From positions 68,478 through 101,186 of the forward strand of contig RHPI01000977.1 of NCBI GenBank assembly GCA_009103225.1: DNA of 32,709 bases, read 5' to 3'. Positions 21,122-31,634 of the stretch are shown one piece after another. Origin of the DNA: Chlorokybus atmophyticus (taxonomy: Eukaryota; Streptophyta; Chlorokybophyceae; Chlorokybales; Chlorokybaceae). Both the position numbers and the translations under genes were made by a program. The first letter of the stretch is position 1, and each line of letters starts with the position of its first letter. A model generated the notes under the pieces. That model was given only the letters and a program-made list of their open reading frames with translations. It was not told where the DNA came from and searched no databases.

Positions 21122-24016
21122 GCAGATGGACTCCATCAAAGACCATCCCTCACCCTGGCAGTGATATTTTCTTGAGCCATAGAGGGGACGTCAAGAGGAA
21201 CTTTGTTTATTTCCTAAGCCACCTTCTTAAGCAAGCAAGTGAGCATGACCTGCTTCGTGGATGAACTTAGCTTGCAGCCTGGGGACAAAGCCTGGTTTGT
21301 GATTACCGGCAATGTATGGTCCGCTCGTATAAAAATGCATGTTCTATTGTGTAACTATGGGGACTCTTGGTACTGCTTTGAAGAGCTGCGAATTATGATG
21401 GAGGATGCAGAAAACATCGTCAAGCCCATCTTCTTTGATGATAACTTTGACAGCCTGCAAGCCATATTTTAGGAAAGTAAAAGCAGGTGAGTAGATTTGT
21501 ATACATACACACTGTCGCTCATTAAGGTAGACATGTTCCTGGTTGCAAACATGTTTCGTGCTTGCAGCGCATGCCTCAATGGTAAAGAGGAATACATCCA
21601 AAACAAATCGGCATACTGTGATGCGCTTGATATAGCATTTACAACAACGGTTCTTCATGCCTTGGCTCCGCATGCTAGACCTTGCTACAACTGATTGGGA
21701 TGGCACACTTCCTGTTCCCGACAGGGTCCGTTCAGAGCTGGTCTATCTCGAGTGGAAACGCCCGCGCTGTTCAGCCTTGAGCAATTTCTTGTGTAATGCC
21801 GCTGCATGCCAAAACTTGGTCGTCCTAATCATAGAACAAGCCGTCCATGATCATGCCTCAATGACAGTGGCTAAGTCCATAGGAAACCTCAAGGTGCTGC
21901 AAATTCTGGTGCTGCGCGGTTTTTATGATTTGAACGAGCTGCCTGAAGCGCTTGACGGGCTCACTATGCTATAGACTTTAGTTCTCTTCAGAACTGGTTT
22001 GCACATGCTACCCGAGTCTGTTGGAGGTCTCATGCATCTACAAAAACTGGACCTAGCATTAGCCTCAACTTGACGGCGCTGCCGGAGTCTGCAAATGCTG
22101 AACCTGAGCAAATGCAACAGCTTGGCGGCGCTGCCAAAGTCTTTTGGCAAACCGGCTGCCGTACAGACGCTGGACCTGAGCAAGTGCGACAGCTTGATGG
22201 CACTGCCGGAGTCCTTCGGCAAGTTGGACAACTTAGAAAACGCTGAACCAGAGCGCGTGCGACTACTTGGCGGTACTGCAGGAGTCCTTCAGCAAGCTCG
22301 CTGCTCTGCGTGAGCTAGACCCAAGCTGGTGCGCGAGTTTGGTGGCGCTGTCGAAGTCTTTTTGCAAGCTCACTGCTCTGCACAATCTGAAGCTAAACGG
22401 GTACTTCCATCTGAAGGCGCTGCCAGAAATCTTCAGTGCGCTGCATCCTGCTGTTGTTGCTTTGCTACAGCACCAGCAGGAGGCGAAGGCAAAGGCCTCG
22501 GCCGCTATCGATAATGCTGCTACTGCTGTGCAGCAGCACCAGCAGGACGCGGAGGCCAAGGCCGAGGCCGCTGTCAACCATGCTGCTACTTCGTAAGTTT
22601 AGCATGGCTGTCTTCGCAAACCATGCGCAAACTCTTGTGCGGCAAATGCTTTACCATGCTTATAACAATTTGCGTGTGCTGCGGCATATAGCGGACAGGG
22701 AAAAGAGGCGAAGTTGACAGTATTCATCAGCTACTGCCCCTTTGACAAGCATCACGCAAAGCGTGTGTGGAGGCTTGTTGAGCAACTGCAACAAGATAAA
22801 GTACCCGTCATTGTCGACTACAAATCTGGATACCAATCATGGCCAGCTTTTATTGGGCAGATGTTTAAGGATGGCACAAAGGTACCAATGGTCACATCAT
22901 CTCTGATAGTGTAGAACATCTTGCGCATCGTGGCTGTCATCATCCATTCCCATCTTACATAGATTATATAGTAAGCAAGCACGTGAGCATGACAGACATG
23001 CATGCTTGGTTTCCGGTTGTTAACATAACGTTTCAGGTGGTGGTGGTTTGTGATGAGCATTATGAGCGATTTTCATCAAAACAGCCACCCGCAGCCGATA
23101 GGATGGGCGCGGGGACGCACGACGAGTACACGAACATACGAAACAAGGTTTATGAGGAGCAAAATCTTTCCGGGTGGTTGGTTCCAGTCATCTTCCGCCC
23201 CCCCGGAGAAAGAAAGCACGTACCAACGCTCATTCGAAATTTGGCTACTTCACCCTTGGCGATCAGCATGCAAGTTTAAAGGGGGAGGTGCATTTGCTTC
23301 ACGCTATGCAAACCTTTATGCACGAGCAAGACTTTGTAGCATGCGCTCAGTCTTTCTGAATGGTCTTACATGACGTCTGCGTTAGTAACTCCGTGGCTCT
23401 TTCGATGCCATCCTCATGCAATGGTAACCCTGGGCTGGGTACGACACCCTCATCAAGCACTTGGGAAGTGTGCCGGCCTTCATGCCCATGTCACACAGGT
23501 TTGCATTGCAGCCCACTTGACCTGCAGTGTTGACCTACCATGACATCCATAGTCCTAGAGCATTGTATATTGCAACGCTTCAGAGCCACAGAGAGTGGTC
23601 GAATCGCGTATTGCCACGCAGCAAAGCCATGAAACAGAGTTTGCTAACATGTGGCGCAAGGAGGTATAAGACGCCATGGACACATAACAGCCTTTTTGCT
23701 GACCTCGGCAGACTTCTACGCTGACTTCAGAGCATATTATGGCAGTGATGGCAGCCCGCAAGCAAAGCGCTTGAGAAGGGTCGACCGTGCACGGAGGTTA
23801 AGATTTGCGCAATTGAACGCTTGCTCGGTACTGTTATGACCTCCCCACCAACCTAACAGGGTTACACGGGACTTCTGGCGTATAGCATACAAGTGGTACA
23901 TGGATGGCATGTTGCCTATTTTTTCAGCAAGTCCAGTGTTTGGTTTGTGAGAGGCAACACGACGCGACTCATGGTTGAGCCCATTGACATTGCCAATTGG
24001 GCTCGAGCTGTGGAAG
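21122..24016 (+). pseudogene. Copy C: TIR-LRR-SEFIR-EP gene without NB-ARC, disrupted
   Basis: Exon 21122-21486 encodes a TIR (DIFLSHRG, MTCFVDELSLQPGD, CFEELRIMMED, KPIFFDDNFDSL). An exon from 21568 reads ACLNGKEEYIQNKSAYCDAL, as in copy A, and then runs without an intron into the TNL linker/LRR (MPWLRMLDLATTDWDGT) at about 21655, so all of NB-ARC is gone. LRRs and an Ala/Gln/Glu-rich tail run to a donor at 22593. SEFIR exons are 22692-22881 (LTVFISYCPFDKHHAKRV) and 23037-23269 (VVVVCDEHYERF). EP relics follow at about 23580-23800 and 23861-24016, ending inside VEPIDIANW. Breaks include a frameshift near 21235, a stop at 21470-21472, LRR frameshifts, a 1-nt loss near 23234, damaged acceptors and truncation at about 24016. 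Confidence 0.8.
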
Positions 24017-24812
24017 ATGTCATGCCTATTGCCCGCGCATACCAGCTATTATCGAGCATGCCTACATCGAAACCATCGTCCGGCCTACCAGCATACCAAC
24101 TCGCGCGCGTCACTGATCAGTAGCTAGGTCATGACTCTAGAGTAGCTCACGACCAGAGCCTACATAGGCACCGCGCGTAGCTGTTCAGTTGTGAGTTCGG
24201 TTATAAGTGGTGTTCTATATCAAGTGGTGATTGCTGTGGAAATAGCCTCGAAGTAACTGTTAGCTGTTCTGAACAGTCATGATTTGACTTGTATAAGTAG
24301 TCACGGTATTCACCGGATCAGCTGGTGACACTGTGAGTGAGAAAGCTAAGAGCTTGTGAAGCGACTTGAATGGCTAGCACGACATTCCGGTTATTACTGA
24401 GAAACCCCTCACTATGTGAGAGCCTGTGGATGCTCGTGTGCATCGTGCTTGTCATTGCTGTGAGCTTGGTGTGCCTGGTTGCAGTGTGCTTGTTGGCATC
24501 AATCAGGGCATAGTATCCACGTGTTGCTTGCTCATTCACCTCACTAAATAGTATAACACATTTTCCGCTCATGCAAAGAATTGTGTAAACAGCACTACCT
24601 ATAGTAGTGGCTTGTTGACTCACAGTGTCACCCTCTGTGCTCAAGTCAGTGCGTCGTATTCTGCATCAGAGCGTGCAGTCTATATCTGGGGACACATCCA
24701 TGTGCATTCGTTGTCACTGTCATCACATAATGCACACACAAGCACTAGTGTGGTGAGTGGTAGCGGCATCAAGACAGGCGGTAGAGCACAAACACTCTAC
24801 CCTGCATACACT
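24017..24812. other. Unrelated sequence joined to truncated copy C
   Basis: Similarity to copies A and B stops at 'ctgtggaag' near 24016. What follows is not recognisable as a gene. It includes the inverted-repeat-bounded segment at 24324-24632. Confidence 0.4.
24324..24632. mobile_element. Possible 309-bp MITE-like element
   Basis: Perfect 15-bp inverted repeats GGTGACACTGTGAGT (24324-24338) and ACTCACAGTGTCACC (24618-24632) bound non-coding sequence. No clear target-site duplication is visible, so it may also be a chance foldback. Confidence 0.35.
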
Positions 24813-26715
24813 TTAACACTATGATGGCTTTTGTACTATATATAGTACTTGTACTATAGGAAGTACTGAAAAACAGACTTTTTGGGCCACCAGGTTATAA
24901 GAAGTAAATTAATTTGTTAATTAACATATCCTATATGGTTAAACTCAAAATTTGAAGGAGAACACGGGAAAATTGTCCTTAGAAATTTATTGCTTAATAG
25001 TCAACTAGGTCTGCAATTTCAAAGTCAAGTCTAAACTGCGTTTTTTGGGTATTTTTCGCCCATTTTGGCGGCGCTTTCAGCAGTGAGTTAGCCCCGCTCC
25101 TAGCAAGCTCTGGCGGCTGAAAAGCCCTGGCGATGGCGTCCTCATCGGAGGCAGCGGCGGCGGCGGCGGATAGGTCCAGGGGTTGGGTAGGTAGGAAGGT
25201 GAAGGCCCCAGCTACTTACTGGACAGTAGCGTGGGCTAAGGCAGAGTTTGGGGCAGCTTGGCAAGTTGCCTACATTGATGGGCACGTTGTGGGCTTCAAG
25301 CAGGGGCCCACAACGAGCGGCGATAGCTGGGAGGTGTGGTGGGCATATGACGGCACCAATGGCTTGCTTGCCTTGAATGCCATGCTATCCTACCTTCAAG
25401 AAGAAGAGGGCGACTCACGTCAGCAGCAGAAGGGTGGGGAGGACTTAGCAAGCCTCTTGCATGCGTTAGATGATAGGCTGGAGGAGGAAGAGGAGTGCTT
25501 GCCAGAGGAAGAGGAGCAGCGCCTGCCAGAGAGTGAAGAAACGGAGATAGAGGAGGATGAGGAACTGAACAGTAAACATAAGGGAAGGATGAGGGAGAGA
25601 GGCAAAGGGAGAGGCAGGGGAGGCAGGGGGCGTGGAGTTGCAGCTGGTTGCGGAGCAGGGAGAGGGAGGGGAGGAGGGAGAGGCTCATCCCAACCAACTG
25701 TGCCACGCGGGTCAGGCAGGCCGAGGGGGAGGGGGCGGGCGCCGCGCGCGCATGTGCGTGTCAGCCTGCGCCAGCCGCTGGACAGTGAGGACGAGGTGTC
25801 TCCTGATTCTGCAAGCAGCGAGGATGAAGCCCCCACCGGTAGGTATTGCGTGCACATGCATGCGCTCAACAGAATACATCACAACCCACACAACACTTAT
25901 TGTTGACTACACTCACAGGCATGGATGAAGATGTAATTGGCAGTGCATATGATGATGAGGAAATCGATCCGCGTGCTGTTCGTTGGCGTGTGGGTGGAGA
26001 GGATGAAGTGTACAATTGGCTTGCTGCTGATTCTTTCGTGGGTCATACGGGTCCGTGCATTCAAGACTTGAGTGGTAAAAACCCCTTGCAACTCTTCCTC
26101 CTCTTCTTGCCATTGGTTTTTTGGGATCATGCGGTGATGTAAACCAACCTATACGCTAGCGCCCAACGCACACACCTTGATGTTGAAGCGGGTCGTGCTG
26201 GATTCCTGTCACACGTCAAGAGTTGTTGCAATGGGTGGGTCTCACGCTAGCCATGGCATGTCACACATTAAATGACATGCAATCTCATTGGCGCACCGGT
26301 CTAATGGGGGCAATCACATTTCCTAACGTTGCACGGTGTATGCCATTCAAACGCTATCAAGCCATAAAACGCTACTTTCACCTTAATGATAATAGCCAAC
26401 GCCCTAGTGAACATGCTACACGTGAGTACCGGCTATGGCACATACTACCCGTAATCAACACACTACGTGACACATTCCGCAAGAACTATAAGCCTGGTAA
26501 ACACATTACTATTGATGAGTGCACCATGCCTATACGCAATAAGACGTGCCCTATTCATAAATACAACTCTAGCAAACCTTACAGGTTCGGTATTGAAGTG
26601 TTCCAAGCATGTGACTCGGACACATACTATTGCTATGATTTTATAGTATATGACAAGCTACCTAGGCACGAGTTGCACACATGGGTAGTGAAAGAACTAG
26701 TAGCTAATGTGCCAT

Positions 26716-27393
26716 ATGAGGGGAAGGAGGGGGGCACAGGGGAACTGATTGGCTGAAGGGGGAGTGATTGCGAACTACAAAGCACGTACTTTCGGGCTGC
26801 TTCTCCCACCGGACGAGAGTCGAGTTGGTTGTGGACGAGTTGCTCTTGCAGCTCTCGAACAAACTCCATGCGTGTGTACGTTGGGTTTGCGTGCACAAAG
26901 CAAACCCACACGTTAGCAATTGCCCCATCAAACAGGCCCCACTATGCTCGGTGCCACCATGTCACCGCCTTCGATTGCTTTTGTATACTATAGTTTGTCT
27001 TTAAGCAATACTTGTCATATTGATCAACGGCATCCTTGTGTAGGTTGTATACGACGGCGCACTCCGGAGCAACAACATCCGCACGCCGACCATCGGTTTG
27101 CAAACGACTCACAACATCATGACTCACACCATGACTTGTGGATAGAAAGAAGACGGGCTGCTTATCCTTCAAACACACCGCAATCAAGCCATCACTAGGG
27201 GCAATAGCACACTTGAATGTTCCTTGCACGTCGTGATTGTCTAGAATTACCATACTAGAAGGATAACCAACACGGTTAGCTAGTATAGTGCCTGTGCCAT
27301 AGTGTCCACGTGATCTCAACCATAGTAGTACTTTAGGTGAAGTGAAGCCTCAATCTAGGACAATGTGGTGATGTCCTCCCTCCTTCCCCTCAT
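26716..27393 (-). other. Inverted internal segment of the piggyBac element
   Basis: The boundaries are a perfect 16-bp inverted repeat: ATGAGGGGAAGGAGGG at 26716-26731 and its reverse complement at 27378-27393. The left copy is coding (Tyr-Glu-Gly-Lys-Glu-Gly). The right copy joins the reversed catalytic exon to the intron. Turning the segment round gives a continuous transposase frame at the left junction, and a phase-2 donor (AA|GTACGTG at 26790-26788, minus) that matches the acceptor at 28003. Confidence 0.8.
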
Positions 27394-27491
27394 CAACACG
27401 ATTGTTATCACCATCATTACCTCACATCGCTCTCATGCCAATCAGCGTTTTCTCTCCCTTCTACCCTTCACTTACATTATCATCAACGCCC

Positions 27492-27935
27492 TCCCATCAG
27501 CCAGTCAGTCCGCCCCCCTCCCCTCTCACTTACACCATCATCAACATCACCACCACAACTCCCTCCCATCAGCCAGTCAGTCTGCCCCCCTCCCCTCTCG
27601 CTTACACCATCATCAACATCACCACCACAACTCCCTCCCATCAGCCAGTTGGTCCGTGTTCCCTCCCCTCTCACTTACACCATAAACAACATCACCACCA
27701 CAACTCCCTCCCATCAGCCAGTTAGTCCGTGCCCCCTCCCTCTCACTTACACCATCCTCAACATCACCACCACAACTCCCTCCCATCAGCCAGTTAGTGC
27801 GTGCCCCCTCCCCTCTCACTTACACCATCCTCAACATCACCACCACAACTCCCTCCCATCAGCCAGTCAGTCCGTGCCCCCTCCCCTCTCACTTACACCA
27901 TCATCAACATCTCCCTCCCTCCAACTAGTCCCGTC
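27492..27935 (+). repeat. 72-73 bp minisatellite in the transposase intron
   Basis: Six tandem units start with CCCATCAGCCAGTCAGTC at spacings of 72, 72, 73, 72 and 73. Each holds CCCCTCCCCTCTCACTTACACC and CATCACCACCACAACTCCCT-like parts. A degenerate unit in opposite orientation lies at about 26720-26770, at the other inversion boundary. The tract precedes the TTTGCAG acceptor at 28003, so it is intronic. The open frames across it are not genes. Confidence 0.85.
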
Positions 27936-28774
27936 AGTCAGTCCCCCTCCTCTCCCCCTCTCAATGTTGTGCTCCCCTCACCACCCCTCACCGTGCTTTG
28001 CAGGCATATAGATGCATTCAAATATGTGATTGGGCGCTTCTCTGGACACCATTTTGTCTGCATGCATCCCACCAAGCAAAGGTGGTGCTTGGTGTGCAGC
28101 GCCGACGCCAGGAATGCAGAGTTGCAGCTCGGGGGAGTAAGAGGCAGAGGCAAGAAGTCATGCTATTGGTGTGAGCCTTGCAATGTGTACTTGTGTAAGG
28201 AGCCGTGCTTCCAAAGATACCACACCGACCGGGCAATTGTGGGTGTTGATGTTGGCCCCAAGCGGAAGAGAAGGAGCATAGCTGAGAGTATGTAGATTGG
28301 CCTAGGTTGGCACTTTAGTGACGATTGTGATGAGAAATTTGACTCATTTATGGTGATGGCCACATGCTACACTTTGCGTGTAGACAATGTATAAGACATG
28401 CAATGCGGTGTGTACAGACGAGTATTGTACACAAGTCAAGCTAAAAGGAGGCCCATAACCTTGCTATATCATACATGTGACACAGCCAATACATGCCATA
28501 ACCATAGGTCTACTCAACATCTCATTTGCGGCGCTATCGAAATGACCACTTGCGCAGTGCGCAGGCTATATACCCACAAGCACTCTATGATTTTTCATGC
28601 GACCCTCGGATGCCAATGGGCTGAGTGAGTAATTTTCCATGGATATACACATCATACAGAGAGCGTCATTAAGAGGGCTTGATTTTTAGACCTCTACATT
28701 GCATGTGGCCTGTTACCTAAAATTCACCTTAACAGTAATTTTTTCAGTACAGTTACTGGCCAGGCTAGTGTTAA

Positions 28775-29120
28775 CCTGTGGACTAGCTGTCTGAGCATGC
28801 CCACCCCGTTTTCTTCAATAGACAGGGGTGACCTCAGCAGCTGGAGCCCAACCACCAATCTCATGTTAAAGAAAATAGCAACACATGTAGCTAAGGCTGA
28901 TGCTGGACATGCACACACACAACTCTACAGCCGCGAGAGCATACACAAAAGCAACACTTTCACTTCATTACAACTCATTCATGGGTTTTATACCCGCTGC
29001 AGTTACACCTGTCTACTCTAGAAGCAACTGTGTACGCTACACGTCATCCTTTCTCATGAGCTTAGCTGCATAACGTAGCTAACTTCAAGACCTTTCCAAC
29101 AAGCTAAGCCACGCGCCAAA
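28775..29120. other. Spacer between the piggyBac element and the retroelement
   Basis: No gene or clear repeat is seen. It begins at the TTAA end of the transposon. Confidence 0.4.
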
Positions 29121-29134
29121 TGGTTACGTAACCA
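29121..29134. repeat. 14-bp perfect palindrome
   Basis: TGGTTACGTAACCA, 44 bp before the first heat-shock-like element. It could be a binding site for a dimeric regulator; this is inference. Confidence 0.5.
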
Positions 29135-29177
29135 CCAAGTTATAAGCGTTCTTTTGCGCGCCTAGAAGTTGCGCCTA

Positions 29178-29283
29178 GAACCTTCTCTTCGACTGGAGTC
29201 TCCGCCTGGAACCTTCTCGAATGGTGTCCGCGCCTGGAACCTTCTGGCGGCCAAACCTTCGGAGTTTACACCTATGCTTATAT
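29178..29283 (+). promoter_or_regulatory. Heat-shock-element-like cluster with TATA-like box
   Basis: Three copies of GAAccTTC, the inverted-pair core of a heat shock element (nGAAnnTTCn), occur at 29178-29185, 29209-29216 and 29237-29244, in a repeated CGCCTRGAACCTTCT context. The middle one extends to GAACCTTCTCGAA (29209-29221), a perfect three-unit element. A TTATAT box follows at 29278-29283. The arrangement lies upstream of the gag frame, so it could be its promoter. HSF binding is not shown. Confidence 0.5.
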
Positions 29284-29561
29284 GGAGGGCAAGGCTGACC
29301 GGATATAGAAATATCCTCAACATCTCACCTACGAGCGGACCAGTGACGGGAGCAACGATCGCAGTAGCAGAGGCTCGCGTGCTGTCTCCGGCTTCACTCC
29401 GTTCCTGTCTGATCCTCGGCATCGAACTTCCCCACTCTCGTCCGACAGTCAAGTTCCATTCCAAGATGCGACAGCAGGCTCTGAAGAAAAAAGACTGGTT
29501 TAATGAGATTTCTTTTCACATTGCTGCTCATTATCTGGACCATGAAGCGCATGATGTCTAA

Positions 29562-30863
29562 AAGTCTGTTGCTGTACTGCATCGAGTTAATGATTATGGC
29601 GAGCTCGCCAGCACCATAGCATCTGTGTCACGGCACAGTCCAGCAGCCGTCTTCCCACCTACCACTCCCGCTGCAGTCACCGGGTTGTCGTTAGCAGCAG
29701 TCATCGACAGGGCAGAGGAGAAGGAACGAGAGTTGGTGATCGTAAACCTGACCCCTGCAGAGATTAAGACGAAGACGGCCGCACAACGGGCCCGGATCCT
29801 AGACCGTTCTGCTGCTATCTTTGAAGAACAACGAGCTGCAGCCGTTGAGGTGGGCACACCCCTACCGTTGGCAACACGTGGCTCGCGTGCAGGAGGCAGT
29901 GCTTTCACCCTCAGGTCAGTCGCACTGCGCGCACCAGCCATCACTGTAGGTGCTGCCATCTCTGACTCTCCACTTAAGGACCTATATGCTGCACTTCGTC
30001 GCACCTTCCCATCGCAAACCACCAGCAAAGTGGAGGAGCTGAGACGGTTCCGATGCAAGCCCTACGAGGACCCTCTACGCCTGTACTCCAGACTTGAAGG
30101 GTTGCTAAAGGACACTGACAACAAGATTGTCAGTGACGAGGCTGCTGCAGTGGTATATGTTAATGACTTGGATGCCATCCTGAGCGAGGTGACGCGCCTG
30201 ACCCTGAACTACAGCAGGCCCCTTGACTACACGCTCAAGGAAGCTTTCGAGACTGCACAAGCCATCCATAAGCGCTTGGTGTATGAGAAGGCAGTGCTGT
30301 ACACCAGCCGCAGTGCCTCACGGCATGTAGCCAGCACAACTACCGAGCTACGCGTCGTGAACGTGGCCGGGACGCTCCACCATCACACGACAAAGGGAAA
30401 CGGTCAGCGCATACTGCTTTGCCTGCCCCTGTGCTGTGTCGTAGCTGTGGACGGCACGGGCACTACCAAAAGGAGTGCACCGAAGAGTACTCAACCCTGG
30501 TCTGCGACTATTGTCACAAAACAGGCCACTTAGAGTCAGTCTGCTGGCTCGAGTTCCTGGAGTTGAGACAGCCAACAGCTACAACAGCAACAACACTGGA
30601 GGCCATTAACAGCAACAACTCTGGGGGCTACAATAGCAACTAAACCGGAGGCCACATAACAACAACAACAACTACACCAACGCTCGCAAGGAAGAGCAAG
30701 GCTACAGGGGGAAGAATCGTCCTCCTCAGCGCAAGGACTGGAAGGACGTCCGCGCGCTGCTGTTGTTGCCGCTAAGGCTCCAGCCAACCCGTCAGCTGAT
30801 GACCATATTGCTGCCCTTATGGCGCGTATGACACGCTTGGAGGAAGACAAGGAGCAGGACTAG
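29562..30863 (+). pseudogene. Retroelement gag with two zinc knuckles, frameshifted
   Basis: The frame is open from 29562 after a TAA at 29559-29561; upstream sequence back to 29169 is open in the same frame. It encodes a capsid-like helical region (DLYAALRRTFP, RRFRCKPYEDPLRLYSRLEG, YTLKEAFETAQAIHKRL). Between about 30330 and 30350 the coding frame shifts by one. The new frame gives a basic linker and two CX2CX4HX4C knuckles, CRSCGRHGHYQKEC and CDYCHKTGHLESVC, then an Asn-rich tract. A stop near 30641 and another shift are needed to reach the last piece, ADDHIAALMARMTRLEEDKE, ending at 30863. This is typical of LTR-retrotransposon nucleocapsid. No reverse transcriptase or integrase is seen downstream, and no LTR pair was found. 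Confidence 0.65.
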
Positions 30864-30893
30864 CGTGCCTGCTACTCTGCCCGATGGGCACTG

Positions 30894-31487
30894 ATGGCTC
30901 CGAAGCGCACAAGAGACATTAGCACTCCGTCACGCGTTCAACCATCCCGACGAGCCCGAGGGGAAGCCGCAACATTGTCAGCAGCTATTTCCTGTGAAGC
31001 CACTTGTAGTGCTGCACTAGCAGCAATAGCTACACCGGCTACGACATCGAATCCGTCAACGTCAGCAGCAACTACTCCAGTTGCACCAAAAGTTGGTACA
31101 TCGGTGGGCACCGTGACGCCAACAATGGTGAGCACGCTGGCGACAGCCACTGCTGTCACCGACTCTGCAGCAATAGGTCGCACCGGTCCCGCTCCAACTG
31201 CAGGATCACTTGTATTAGCGAGCGTTGAGACCACTCTCGCGCCACTAGGCGGCACTCTTGCAACCACTGCCAGTGCCATTGTCACGTCCGCTGTCACTGC
31301 AGCGACGTGTGCAGCTACATTGCCCGCCCTCGATGTCACCCAGGCTGTCCCGCGAGGTCAGCAAGGTAAGCGCGCATGGGAGACCATCATGCGTGGAGCA
31401 GATCCCACTACCATTGCTTTTAGGCGCGGAGGAGAGCGCAAAACGCACGTTGAACGCAGTGATCGCGTCTTCCCATTGCCTGAATGA
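30894..31487 (+). CDS. Ala/Thr-rich frame downstream of gag, unrecognised
   Basis: An open frame of 197 codons starts with MAPKRTRDISTPSRV and is dominated by Ala, Thr, Ser and Val, ending GERKTHVERSDRVFPLPE. It begins 31 bp after the gag relic, so it may belong to the same element. It shows no protease, reverse transcriptase or integrase motif. Its composition could also reflect GC-rich non-coding DNA. Confidence 0.3.
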   Translation: MAPKRTRDISTPSRVQPSRRARGEAATLSAAISCEATCSAALAAIATPATTSNPSTSAATTPVAPKVGTSVGTVTPTMVSTLATATAVTDSAAIGRTGPAPTAGSLVLASVETTLAPLGGTLATTASAIVTSAVTAATCAATLPALDVTQAVPRGQQGKRAWETIMRGADPTTIAFRRGGERKTHVERSDRVFPLPE

Positions 31488-31634
31488 ATCACACCCTGCC
31501 AGAACAGACTCAGCGGCAACTGGAGGATGAAATCCTCGTCGGCACGGCGCCTCCCATGCGAGATTGCGTCTTTGTGGTCAAAGCCTGTTGTGCTGGAGTT
31601 GGCACTACAGCTGTTCTAGACTCTGCATAACAAC

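Larger units (their letters stand above)
25133..28295 (+). pseudogene. piggyBac transposase, broken by inversion and stops
   Basis: Exon 1 (25133-25838) encodes an N-terminal region with an acidic Glu-rich stretch and an Arg/Gly-rich stretch. A GT-AG intron (25839-25918) joins in phase to exon 2 (MDEDVIGSAYDDEEID). The catalytic domain follows with KRYFHLND and HITIDECTMPIRNKT (first catalytic Asp). It breaks at 26716. The next part, with the second Asp (VLD before GFTSPKVLLWLRSRG), the third (AVDQYDKY) and FVRELQEQL, is on the minus strand at 27377-26790. The C-terminal Cys/His-rich domain (CLVCSA, CYWCEPCNVYLC, CFQRYHTD) is on the plus strand again, 28004-28295. Further lesions: TAA 26140-26142, a 1-nt shift near 26195, TGA at 27352-27350 and TAG at 26944-26942 (minus). 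Confidence 0.85.
24813..28774 (+). mobile_element. piggyBac-type DNA transposon, internally rearranged
   Basis: The element is bounded by TTAA at 24813-24816 and 28771-28774. Terminal inverted repeats are TTAACACTA on both ends, and a subterminal inverted repeat GTACTGAAAAA occurs at 24863-24873 and, inverted, at 28740-28750. piggyBac elements duplicate TTAA on insertion and carry terminal plus subterminal repeats, so the ends fit the transposase inside. The 4.0-kb element holds a disrupted transposase gene, an inverted central segment and a minisatellite-bearing intron. It is non-autonomous in this state. Confidence 0.65.

Noticed and set aside
24318-24644. Minus-strand frame of 108 codons
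   Set aside because: It has no domain, lies within the inverted-repeat-bounded segment, and its composition is not protein-like.
27492-27935. CRISPR array
   Set aside because: The units are direct tandem copies without unique spacers, in a eukaryotic transposon intron.
27365-28011. Pro/Ser/His-rich frames on both strands
   Set aside because: They are readings of the 72-73 bp minisatellite inside an intron.
29040-29160. A tRNA gene or primer binding site before gag
   Set aside because: I could not fold a cloverleaf or find a convincing tRNA-complementary stretch; the palindrome TGGTTACGTAACCA only resembles a stem.
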